This document shows positions 26,658 to 34,823 of a stretch of 64,000 bases of DNA, piece by piece. This DNA is from Mycobacterium sp. E2479 (GTDB lineage Bacteria; Actinomycetota; Actinomycetes; Mycobacteriales; Mycobacteriaceae): NCBI RefSeq assembly GCF_001667925.1, contig NZ_LZJR01000086.1:1-64000 (forward strand), written 5' to 3'. Position 1 is the first letter of the stretch. Every line of letters starts with the position of its first letter. The notes beneath the pieces are model-generated. The model was given only the letters and a program-made list of their open reading frames with translations. It was not told the origin of the DNA and made no database searches. Position numbers and translations under genes: made by a program.

Positions 26658-27773
26658 ATGACCGAGCTACATCTGGGGGTTGGGTTGGACGGCTATGGTT
26701 GGCATCCCCAAGCGTGGCGATACGCGTTCGCGCACGACGCGACGGGTGGCGGCCAACTCAGCGGGCGCTATTGGGCCGCACTGGCCGGCACCGCCGAGCG
26801 TGGGCTGCTGGACTTCCTGACGATCGACGACAGCCTGGACGCACAGCCCGGGCGTCGGGCCGAAATCTCCCCGCGGCGCCTAGCGGGACGCGCCGATGCC
26901 ACGCTGGTGGCCGCCCGGATCGCCCCGGCCACTAGAAGCATCGGCTTGATTCCGGTTGCGACTGTCACGCATACCGAGCCGTTCCACGTGTCGAAAGCGA
27001 TTGCAACACTCGACCACATCTCGCATGGCCGGGCTGGCTGGCAGGTGCGGGTGAGTCCGACGGCGCACGAAGCGGCGCTGTTGGGCCGGCGGGCCGCCCC
27101 CGAAAGCCACGCACTGTTCGACGAAGCGGCCGACGCCGTCGAGGCGGTGCGTCGCCTCTGGGACAGCTGGGAGGACGACGCCGTCATCCGCGACGTCGCG
27201 ACCGGTCGCTACATCGACCGCAACAAGCTGCATTACATCGACTTCGCCGGAGAGTACTTCTCGGTCAAGGGGCCCTCGATCACCCCACGGCCGCCCCAGG
27301 GCCAGCCGGTGGTGACGGCGCTGGCACACACCAACTACGAATTCGCCGCAGCCAACGCCGACCTGGTGTTCGTCACTCCGCACGACGAGGCCTCGGTGCG
27401 AGCGATCCTGGCCGAGGTCAGCAGCGCGCAGCGCGCTGCTGGACGCGAGATCGGTGTCTATGCGGACCTGGTCGTGTCGCTCGCCGACGATCCCTTGGCG
27501 CCGGCGCAGGCCATCTCGTCCGACGCACACGTATTCATCGGCACCACAAGCGATTTGGCGGAGCTTTTGCTCTCCTGGCAGGACGCCGGGGTCGACGGGG
27601 TGCGGCTACGGCCCGCGATCAACGCCATCGACCTGCCCGCCATCGTCGACGACCTGGTGCCGCGGCTGCAGCGCGCCGGGCGATTCCGCACCGGGTACCG
27701 CGACGGCGAGACCCTGCGCGCACGGCTGGGTCTGGCGCCCGCACCGAACCGCTACGCGACGGTGCCCTCATGA
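26658..27773 (+). CDS. Luciferase-like (LLM class) flavin-dependent oxidoreductase 1
   Basis: A 371-residue member of the bacterial luciferase-like monooxygenase superfamily, probably FMNH2-dependent with a TIM-barrel fold (NtaA/SnaA/DszA-like group). Typical segments are AERGLLDFLTIDDSL, IATLDHISHGRAGWQVRVS (about 115-133) and the C-terminal GYRDGETLRARLGL. It is the first of three overlapping genes and starts 219 bp after cysE. A GAGGA Shine-Dalgarno lies 8-12 nt before the ATG. The position beside cysK-cysE suggests a role in releasing sulfur from organosulfur compounds, but substrate is inferred from context only. Confidence 0.82.
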   Translation: MTELHLGVGLDGYGWHPQAWRYAFAHDATGGGQLSGRYWAALAGTAERGLLDFLTIDDSLDAQPGRRAEISPRRLAGRADATLVAARIAPATRSIGLIPVATVTHTEPFHVSKAIATLDHISHGRAGWQVRVSPTAHEAALLGRRAAPESHALFDEAADAVEAVRRLWDSWEDDAVIRDVATGRYIDRNKLHYIDFAGEYFSVKGPSITPRPPQGQPVVTALAHTNYEFAAANADLVFVTPHDEASVRAILAEVSSAQRAAGREIGVYADLVVSLADDPLAPAQAISSDAHVFIGTTSDLAELLLSWQDAGVDGVRLRPAINAIDLPAIVDDLVPRLQRAGRFRTGYRDGETLRARLGLAPAPNRYATVPS

Positions 27774-28891
27774 CCGTCGCTCCCCTGTCGATCCTCGACC
27801 TCTCACCCATCAGCGCCGGCAGCGACGCGGCGACGGCACTGCGCAACAGCATCGACCTGGCCCAGCACGCCGAACGCTGGGGCTATCGGCGCTACTGGCT
27901 CGCCGAGCACCACTTCGTCGCGGTGGCCAGTTCGTCACCCGTGACATTGATCGGCCAAATCGCCGCGGCCACAGAACGAATCCACGTCGGCTCGGCCGCG
28001 GTGCAGGTCGGCCACACGACGGCGCTTGCCGTGGTGGAAAGCTTCGGAATCCTCGATGCGCTCTACCCGGGTCGCATCGACATGGGGCTGGGTCGATCCG
28101 GGCAGCGGCGCCAAGAGGCGGCGACGTCGTCAACGGCCACATCCGAACCTGCGCCCGCGCCCTGGCGTGAGGTATCCGGCGTTGTTATCCCCACGCCCTT
28201 CGACCAGACGCCACTGATGAAAAGCGGCCGGATCCGGGCCCAGGCGTCGGTGCTCGCCCAACCGTGCGCGCGACCCCCGGACTTCGCCGAACAGCTAGCC
28301 GACATACAAGCACTGCTGGACGGCAGCTACACCGTCAATGGCCATGAACTGCACGCGGTTCCGGGCGAGCACGCCCAGCTGACGCCGTGGATCTTCGGCA
28401 GCACTAAGGGCCAAAGCGCCGAGGTGGCCGGTGCCCGGGGGCTTCCGTTTGTCGCGAGCTACCACATCACCCCCGGCACTGCGATCGACGCGATCACCGC
28501 GTACCGCAACGCATTCCGCCCCTCAGCCCGGCTGTCCGAGCCATATGTGGTGGTGTCGGCCGACGTCGTGGTCGCCGAGGACAGCGCGACCGCACGCCAC
28601 CTCGCAGCCGGTTACGGCCGCTGGGTGCATTCCATCCGCAGCGGCCAGGGTGCCATCCCCTACCCCGATCCGGACTTCTGCCAGCCGTTGACCGAGGACG
28701 AGCAGGCGCTGGTAGCCGACCGCACCGCAACACAATTCGTCGGCAACCCCGACGAGGTCGCCGACCGGCTCGAGCTGCTGCGCCGGGTCACCGAGGCCGA
28801 CGAATTGGTGATCACCTCCGTGACGCATCGACACGTCGACCGGCTGCACTCGCACGAACTGATCGCCAAACGATGGGGATTGACTGGATGA
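27770..28891 (+). CDS. LLM class flavin-dependent oxidoreductase 2 (MsnO8-like)
   Basis: A 373-residue luciferase-like flavoprotein of the shorter MsnO8-type group. It begins LSILDLSPISAGSDAATALRNSIDLAQHAERWGYRRYWLAEHH, the family's usual N-terminus, and has ERIHVGSAAVQVGHTTALAVVESFGILDALYPGRIDMGLGRSG. Its ATG overlaps the stop of gene 1 by 4 nt and its own stop overlaps gene 3. An alanine-rich linker at about 115-130 is unusually long. Flavin reductase must come from elsewhere. Confidence 0.82.
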   Translation: MTVAPLSILDLSPISAGSDAATALRNSIDLAQHAERWGYRRYWLAEHHFVAVASSSPVTLIGQIAAATERIHVGSAAVQVGHTTALAVVESFGILDALYPGRIDMGLGRSGQRRQEAATSSTATSEPAPAPWREVSGVVIPTPFDQTPLMKSGRIRAQASVLAQPCARPPDFAEQLADIQALLDGSYTVNGHELHAVPGEHAQLTPWIFGSTKGQSAEVAGARGLPFVASYHITPGTAIDAITAYRNAFRPSARLSEPYVVVSADVVVAEDSATARHLAAGYGRWVHSIRSGQGAIPYPDPDFCQPLTEDEQALVADRTATQFVGNPDEVADRLELLRRVTEADELVITSVTHRHVDRLHSHELIAKRWGLTG

Positions 28892-30264
28892 TCATTCGAG
28901 AAGCAAGCCGCCGCAAGCAGATACATCTGGGTGCACACTTCCCCGGGGTGAACAACACCACGGTGTGGTCCGATCCGAGCGCAGGCAGCCAGATCGCATT
29001 CGAATCCTTTGTGCACCTGGCTAAGTCAGCCGAACGGGGACTGTTCGACTTCTTCTTCCTGGCCGAAGGACTGCGGCTGCGTGAGCATCGCGGCAAGATT
29101 CACGACCTCGACGTGGTCGGCAGGCCCGACACCTTCACGGTGCTGGCCGCGCTCGCCGCGGTCACCAGCAACCTGGGCCTCGCCGGTACCATCAACACCA
29201 CATTCAACGAACCCTACGAGGTGGCAAGGCAATTCGCGACGCTGGATCACCTCTCCGACGGGCGGGCGGCCTGGAACATGGTCACCTCCTCGGATGCGTT
29301 CACCGGGGAGAACTTCCGCCGTGGCGGATTTCTCGCCCATGCCGACCGGTACCGCAGGGCCGAGGAATTCATCACCGTGGCGCGGCGGTTCTGGGACAGC
29401 TGGGCACCCGGTGCGGTGGTCGCCGACGTCGATGCCGGAGTCTATGCCGATCCGTCCCGCATCGAAAGCGTCGACCACAAGGGTCCGCAATTCGACGTCC
29501 ACGGCCTAGCCTCGCTGCCCGCTGGGCCGCAAGGCCATCCGGTGCTGCTGCAAGCCGGTGACTCCGACGATGGCCGCGACTTCGGCGCCAAGCATGCCGA
29601 TGCCCTGTTCACGTTGCACGGGTCGCTTGAAGCGGGCCAGCGCTACTACGCCGACGTGAAAAGCCGCGCCGCAGCCCACGGGCGAGACCCCGACCAGCTC
29701 AAGGTTCTGCCCGGCGCGACATTCGCGCTCGGCGACACCCCCGCGGAGGCGCAGGAGAACGCCCGCTATATCCGCGAGCAGCAGGTGAGCGGCCCGACCG
29801 CGATCGCGTTCCTCGAGCAGGTGTGGGGACGCGACCTTTCGGCCTACGACCCCGACGGGCCGCTTCCCGACGTCGAGCCCGTCGAGAACCCGAATATCAC
29901 CCGAGGGCGGGTCCGGCACGGCGATCCGAAGACTGTCGCCGAAACGTGGCGCGCGCGAGCGACGGCCGAAGGCCTGTCGATCCGTCAGCTGATCATCGAA
30001 GTGACCAGCCGCCAGCAGTTCGTCGGGACTCCGCGGCAGGTGGCCGACGAGATCGATCGCTACGTGCAGTCGGATGCCTGCGACGGCTTCATCCTGGTGC
30101 CGCACCTGACGCCGCACGGCCTCGACGAGTTCGTCGACAAGGTGGTGCCGCTATTACAGGAGCGCGGTAGCTTTCGCACCGAATACCGCGGCCACACGTT
30201 GCGCGAGCATCTGGGCTTGGTGCCCACGCCGGGGCGGGCGGAACATCGGGCCGCGGTCGGCTGA
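28888..30264 (+). CDS. NtaA/DmoA-family FMN-dependent monooxygenase 3
   Basis: A 458-residue enzyme of the NtaA/SnaA/DszA/DmoA monooxygenase family, which oxidises aminopolycarboxylates, dibenzothiophene sulfone, dimethyl sulfide and similar substrates with FMNH2. Typical pieces are LGAHFPG, GLFDFFFLAEGLRLRE, TFNEPYEVARQFATLDHLSDGRAAWNMVTS and GSFRTEYRGHTLREHLGL. The ATG at 28888 forms ATGA with the preceding stop and is preferred to an ATG at 28873. It is probably the main hydroxylase of the three-gene unit. Confidence 0.83.
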   Translation: MIIREASRRKQIHLGAHFPGVNNTTVWSDPSAGSQIAFESFVHLAKSAERGLFDFFFLAEGLRLREHRGKIHDLDVVGRPDTFTVLAALAAVTSNLGLAGTINTTFNEPYEVARQFATLDHLSDGRAAWNMVTSSDAFTGENFRRGGFLAHADRYRRAEEFITVARRFWDSWAPGAVVADVDAGVYADPSRIESVDHKGPQFDVHGLASLPAGPQGHPVLLQAGDSDDGRDFGAKHADALFTLHGSLEAGQRYYADVKSRAAAHGRDPDQLKVLPGATFALGDTPAEAQENARYIREQQVSGPTAIAFLEQVWGRDLSAYDPDGPLPDVEPVENPNITRGRVRHGDPKTVAETWRARATAEGLSIRQLIIEVTSRQQFVGTPRQVADEIDRYVQSDACDGFILVPHLTPHGLDEFVDKVVPLLQERGSFRTEYRGHTLREHLGLVPTPGRAEHRAAVG

Positions 30265-30268
30265 GTTG

Positions 30269-30341
<73 letters not shown>

Positions 30342-30481
30342 CTAACCCGATCGCGGGACGACTCTAGCGTACTGGCACGAGCGCACCCAACTACCGGGGA
30401 CCGGCCCCGGACGCGAGCGCGGCGCAGCGGGTCGCCGGCCGGTGAGGCAGGATGGAGCCATCGATCGTCGGGAGGAACGTT

Positions 30482-30760
30482 TTGATCCGGTATGTCGTGG
30501 TGCTTGGACTGGGTTACGTGCTGGGCTCGAAGGCCGGGCGTCGGCGGTACGAGCAGCTCGTCGGCACGTATCGCGCGCTGACCAGCAGTCCAATGGCCAA
30601 GTCAATGATCGAAGGGGGACGCCGTAAGGTCGCCAATCGAATCTCCCCGGACACCGGTTTTGTCACGCTGACGGAGATCGACGACCAGACGGCCGTCGTG
30701 GAACGCGACGTCGACGCCGCGGCCGAGGACGCGCTGGCTCCGTCTAATCGCCGCCGCTAG
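30482..30760 (+). CDS. Small conserved mycobacterial protein (Rv2342-like)
   Basis: A 92-residue protein of unknown function that begins with a short hydrophobic segment followed by a basic patch (GLGYVLGSKAGRRRYEQ). The C-terminus is acidic. It matches Rv2342, which occupies the same place next to dnaG. I chose the TTG at 30482 because a strong Shine-Dalgarno (GGGAGG) precedes it and the known protein starts with IRYVV; the frame is open ten codons further. Its last 17 nt overlap the end of dnaG on the other strand. Confidence 0.8.
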   Translation: MIRYVVVLGLGYVLGSKAGRRRYEQLVGTYRALTSSPMAKSMIEGGRRKVANRISPDTGFVTLTEIDDQTAVVERDVDAAAEDALAPSNRRR

Positions 30761-32699
30761 CCTGCTCCAACAGGCTGCGCCGGTAGGACTCCATCGCCAC
30801 CAGGTCGCCGAACAGGGCGTGGTACTCGTCGCCCTGCTCGATCGGCGACATGCGCTGCAGCTTCGACTTCACCTCGGCGATCTGCCGGCCCATCCACACC
30901 TCTTGCAGGCGGGCCAGCACGCCGCCGATGTATCGCGGCAGCTTCTCCTCGTCGACCTGGATGGCCTCCACGCCCAGCTCGCTGGCCAGGCCGGCCGTCA
31001 GGGGCGACGAGGCATGCTCACGCACCGCCTCGATCCACTGCCCGCCCGAAATCCCGCTCGACGTACCGCCCGCGGTCGCGATGGCCGCGCGGATGGCGGC
31101 GTAGCCGGGATGCGTGAAGCTTTCCACGGTCAGCGAGTCGAACACCGGCCCCGCGAACGCCGGGTACTGCAGGGCCGCCTTCAGCGCCTCCCGTTGGGGC
31201 CACAGCGTGGGGTCACGTGGGTCCGGACGGCCGACGGCTGCCTGCGCCGCGGCGGGCGCCGACTCGGCGGCGCGGCGGGAAGCTCTGGGCGCCGAACCGC
31301 CGCGGGCTTGCGCGTTGGTGGTTTTGGCCTGGCTGCGCACCCGGTCGATGACCTGGGCGACATCGTCCCAGCCGACCCATCCCGCAAGCTGGCGGGCGTA
31401 CTCGTCGCGCAGCGTCGAGTCCTTGATCTGGCCCACCATCGGCACACAGCGGCGCAGCGCGGCAACCCGGCCCTCGGCGCTGTCCAGATCCATCTCGGCG
31501 ATCGCTGAACGGATCGCGAATTCGAACAGCGGCGTCCGCCGCGCGACGAGATCGCGTAGCGCGCCGTCGCCGGATTTCAGCCGCAGATCGCAGGGATCCA
31601 TGCCGTCCGGCGCGACGGCCACAAACGACTGTCCCGCCAGGTTCTGCTCGCCGCCGAACGCCTTGAGCGCGGCGGCCCGTCCGGCCGCGTCGCCGTCGAA
31701 AACGTAGATCAGTTCGCCGCGAAAGAAGCTGTCGTCCATCATCAGTCGGCGCAGCATCGACAGATGCTCGTCGCCGAACGCGGTCCCGCACGAGGCGACC
31801 GCGGTGGTGACGCCGCTCAAATGCATCGCCATCACGTCGGTGTAACCCTCGACGACGACGGCCTGGTGTCCCTTGGCAATGTCGCGTTTGGCCAAGTCGA
31901 GGCCGAACATCACGTTCGACTTCTTGTACAGCAGCGTCTCGGGGGTGTTGATGTACTTGGCTTCCATCGGATCGTCGTCGAACAGCCGCCGGGCCCCGAA
32001 ACCGATCACCTCGCCGGCCGAACTCCGGATGGGCCACAACAACCGGCGGTGGAAGCGGTCCATCGGTCCGCGGCGTCCCTGCCTAGACAGGCCGGCCGCT
32101 TCCAGTTCTTTGAACTCAAAACCCTTGCGCACCAGATGCTTCGTCAACGAATCCCAGCCCGACGGCGCGAAGCCGCAACCGAAGTGACGGGCCGCGTCGG
32201 CGTCGAAGTTCCGCTCTGTCAGGTACTGGCGGGCGGGTGCGGCCTCGTCGGATTCCAGGGCCGCCGCATAGAACTCCGCCGCCGCCGCGTTGGCCGCGAC
32301 GAGCCGGCTGCGGCTACCGCGGTCGCGCTGGACGCTGGTGGCCGAGCCGGAGTAATTGATGGTGTGGCCGATCCGGTCGGCCAGCAGTTCTACGGCCTCG
32401 ACAAAACTGACGTGTTCGATCTTCTGGATGAACGCGTACACGTCGCCACCCTCGCCACAGCCGAAGCAGTGGAAGTGGCCGTGGTTGGGGCGGACGTGAA
32501 AGGACGGCGACTTCTCGTCGTGGAACGGGCACAGGCCCTTGAGCGAATCGGCGCCGGCACGCCGCAATTGGACGTAATCGCCGATGACTTCATCGATGCG
32601 CACCCGTTCGCGGATGGCCGCGATATCGCGGTCGGGAATCCGGCCGCGACCCCGGGCACGGCCATCGCCCTCCGCGCGTGAACCTACCGGGCTCGACAT
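30744..32699 (-). CDS. dnaG: DNA primase
   Basis: A 651-residue primase that makes RNA primers at the replication fork. It has an N-terminal zinc-binding domain (CPFHDEKSPSFHV then CFGCGEGGD, about residues 57-90), an RNA-polymerase core with the TOPRIM motifs VVVEGYTDVMAMH (about 281) and YVFDGDAAGRAA (about 335), and a C-terminal helicase-interacting region preceded by an Ala/Arg-rich linker. The Ser- and Arg-rich first 20 residues are a mycobacterial extension. It is orthologous to Rv2343c. Confidence 0.96.
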   Translation of the reverse strand: MSSPVGSRAEGDGRARGRGRIPDRDIAAIRERVRIDEVIGDYVQLRRAGADSLKGLCPFHDEKSPSFHVRPNHGHFHCFGCGEGGDVYAFIQKIEHVSFVEAVELLADRIGHTINYSGSATSVQRDRGSRSRLVAANAAAAEFYAAALESDEAAPARQYLTERNFDADAARHFGCGFAPSGWDSLTKHLVRKGFEFKELEAAGLSRQGRRGPMDRFHRRLLWPIRSSAGEVIGFGARRLFDDDPMEAKYINTPETLLYKKSNVMFGLDLAKRDIAKGHQAVVVEGYTDVMAMHLSGVTTAVASCGTAFGDEHLSMLRRLMMDDSFFRGELIYVFDGDAAGRAAALKAFGGEQNLAGQSFVAVAPDGMDPCDLRLKSGDGALRDLVARRTPLFEFAIRSAIAEMDLDSAEGRVAALRRCVPMVGQIKDSTLRDEYARQLAGWVGWDDVAQVIDRVRSQAKTTNAQARGGSAPRASRRAAESAPAAAQAAVGRPDPRDPTLWPQREALKAALQYPAFAGPVFDSLTVESFTHPGYAAIRAAIATAGGTSSGISGGQWIEAVREHASSPLTAGLASELGVEAIQVDEEKLPRYIGGVLARLQEVWMGRQIAEVKSKLQRMSPIEQGDEYHALFGDLVAMESYRRSLLEQASGGD

Positions 32700-32728
32700 C
32701 GGCTCAGTCTAAGGCGCGACGGCGAAAG

Positions 32729-33346
32729 CTAGCCGGTACCGATGACACCGCAGGCGACGCGATCCATCGCGTTCTCGGTGTCCTGGGCGCCGTGCAGCAT
32801 CAGCGCGGTCTTGTTGCCCGCCAGCAGATCGTCCCGGTTGAACGAATCGGTGGTCGTCACCAGGTACGCCGAGCCGTCCTGACGCACCTCGAGCGACGCC
32901 AGATCGCCGCTTTCCGGCTTACCGGTGTGGCCGGGGGCCTGGTAGTGACCGCCGGCGGACAAGAAGTTCCCGGGCGCACCACCGGTGGGAGCCACCGAGT
33001 TCGGCTCGCACTTGCCGATCTCGTGCACGTGCAGGCCATGGATGCCGGGCGTCAAGATGCCCGGCGCCACCGACTTCACGGTGACGGTCACATAGCCGCC
33101 GGTGAAGTCGAAGGTCGCGGTGGCCGCCGAGCGACCATCGGGCGTCTTCAGTTCCGCGCTGAGCGACCCGCCTGCGGGGGCCGGGGTCGTGGTCTCACCG
33201 GACGACGTCGGGCCGGCACTCTTCACCGGAGGGGTGGTGCCCGGCTGGGTGCTCGCATGCTGCGGTGAACTGCAGGCTGTCATGGCGACGACGGGAAGTC
33301 CCATCACGAAGGAGGCCACAAAGGACGAGCCGCTGAATGTCTTCAT
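32729..33346 (-). CDS. Cu-Zn superoxide dismutase-like lipoprotein
   Basis: A 205-residue exported lipoprotein: the signal ends in VVAMTAC, with the lipidated Cys at about residue 25, then a Ser/Thr/Pro linker and a SodC beta-barrel. Copper-site histidines are seen in HGLHVHEIGKC, in GGHYQAPGH and in ALMLHGAQD; the disulfide Cys is in VACGVIG. Compared with my recollection of M. tuberculosis SodC, the segment after the last copper His is about 25-30 residues shorter (HGAQDTENAMDRVACGV), so the electrostatic-loop region is largely missing. It probably still detoxifies superoxide at the cell surface, but activity should not be assumed. Confidence 0.85.
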   Translation of the reverse strand: MKTFSGSSFVASFVMGLPVVAMTACSSPQHASTQPGTTPPVKSAGPTSSGETTTPAPAGGSLSAELKTPDGRSAATATFDFTGGYVTVTVKSVAPGILTPGIHGLHVHEIGKCEPNSVAPTGGAPGNFLSAGGHYQAPGHTGKPESGDLASLEVRQDGSAYLVTTTDSFNRDDLLAGNKTALMLHGAQDTENAMDRVACGVIGTG

Positions 33347-33413
33347 GCCGGCGAGCCTAACTCGCGGCGGCTCCGCTTTTTCCCGGACCGGACGACTTGG
33401 AGCGCGCCGGTGG

Positions 33414-34679
33414 CTAGCGCCCGGCTTGGCGCACGTCGATCCGTTCGAGCCGACCCTCGGTGTACGACGCGATCTGGTCGACGATGACCCGCCAGCGGCC
33501 GCCGTCATCGGCAGCGGTGTTAAAGGCCGCAGCAAAGACCGGATCGAGCGTTCGGGGCGCCCCCGCATACAGCCAGTGCGCCACCCGGTGGATACGCTCA
33601 CGCTGTCCGGCTTGGGTTTCCTGATGCCGCGGATCGGACATGATGAATTGCAGGGCCAAGATTTTCAGCAAGGCGACCTCGGCACGCACCAGGTCGGGAA
33701 CCCGCAGTTCGGCCTGATAGCGCACGAGCGGTCCGGGACCGGCCGCCGCGCGGGTGGTGGAGATGGCGGCCGAGGCGAACCTGCCGACCAACTCACTGGT
33801 CAACCGTTTCAGCGCGACCGAAGCCGCGAGCGTGGCGTCGTACTTGCCGACGGCCGCGACCACCGGCAATGCGGAAAGCCGCCGCGCGGCCGCCATGAAG
33901 TCATCGGCACGTACCCGGGAGAATTCGGTCTCGCCCAACTCGGCCAAGGCGGCGGCCTCGTCATCGTCGCCGAGCACCCGCAGGTCGATGCGTTGAGACA
34001 CCACACCGTCCTCGACGTCGTGCACCGAGTACGCCACGTCGTCGGCCCAGTCCATGACCTGCGCTTCCAGGCACATGCGGCCCTCCGGAGCACCCGCTCT
34101 AACCCAGGTGGCCGGCTCGCGATCGTCATCGTAAAACCCGAACTTGCGTTGTCCTTCGCCGCGGGGCCACGGATACTTGGTGACCGCGTCCAGCGATGCC
34201 CGAGTCAGATTAAGCCCCGCGCTATTGCCTTGCGCATCAAGAACTTTGGGCTCAAGGCTGGTCAAAATTCGGAAGTTCTGGGCGTTGCCCTCGAAGCCCC
34301 CGTAATCCGCTGCGACCTCATCGAGGGCGCGTTCACCGTTGTGGCCGTAGGGCGGGTGGCCGATGTCGTGGGCCAGCCCCGCCAGCTCGACCAGGTCGAG
34401 GTCGCAGCCCAGGCCGATCGCCATCCCCCGCCCGATCTGGGCCACCTCGAGCGAGTGAGTCAGCCGAGTGCGCGGTGTATCACCTTCTCGCGGCCCGACC
34501 ACCTGAGTCTTATCGGCCAGTCGGCGCAACGCGGCGCTGTGCAGAACCCGCGCGCGATCGCGGGCGAAGTCGGTGCGGTGCTGACCCTCGGTGCCCGGCA
34601 GACCCGCAGTCTTCGGCGCTTCGGCCACCCGTCGCTGCCGGTCGAAGTCGTCGTATGGGTCGTGCTGGTTTCCGGTCAC
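33414..34679 (-). CDS. dgt: Deoxyguanosinetriphosphate triphosphohydrolase-like protein
   Basis: A 421-residue HD-domain dNTP triphosphohydrolase that removes triphosphate from dNTPs. The metal site is built from [13 protein letters not shown] (about residue 70), [15 protein letters not shown] (HD motif, about 107) and the later [12 protein letters not shown] aspartate. The length and the N-terminal [25 protein letters not shown] block match the type 2 Dgt subfamily of actinobacteria (Rv2344c). It follows dnaG and the SOD gene on the same strand. Confidence 0.94.
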   Translation of the reverse strand: MTGNQHDPYDDFDRQRRVAEAPKTAGLPGTEGQHRTDFARDRARVLHSAALRRLADKTQVVGPREGDTPRTRLTHSLEVAQIGRGMAIGLGCDLDLVELAGLAHDIGHPPYGHNGERALDEVAADYGGFEGNAQNFRILTSLEPKVLDAQGNSAGLNLTRASLDAVTKYPWPRGEGQRKFGFYDDDREPATWVRAGAPEGRMCLEAQVMDWADDVAYSVHDVEDGVVSQRIDLRVLGDDDEAAALAELGETEFSRVRADDFMAAARRLSALPVVAAVGKYDATLAASVALKRLTSELVGRFASAAISTTRAAAGPGPLVRYQAELRVPDLVRAEVALLKILALQFIMSDPRHQETQAGQRERIHRVAHWLYAGAPRTLDPVFAAAFNTAADDGGRWRVIVDQIASYTEGRLERIDVRQAGR

Positions 34680-34811
34680 CGACGCACAGTCTGCCAGGGA
34701 ATGCCCGCCGGAGTCCGACTCGACTCAGGCCTAATGGGATGCGTTGCGGCGGGGTCGTGCCCAACCACTGCGCTTGGCATCGGGTCCTATTGGCCTGCAT
34801 CGCGGCGGGGC

Positions 34812-34817
34812 TAGATT
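34812..34817 (+). promoter_or_regulatory. Leaderless -10 element of the TPM-domain gene
   Basis: TAGATT fits TANNNT and ends 6 nt before the ATG at 34824, so the mRNA probably starts at the start codon. No Shine-Dalgarno is present. Confidence 0.6.
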
Positions 34818-34823
34818 GGCCCT

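Noticed and set aside
33102..34814. A 570-codon plus-strand frame opposite the SOD and dgt genes
   Set aside because: Antisense shadow of two clear genes and without recognisable domains.
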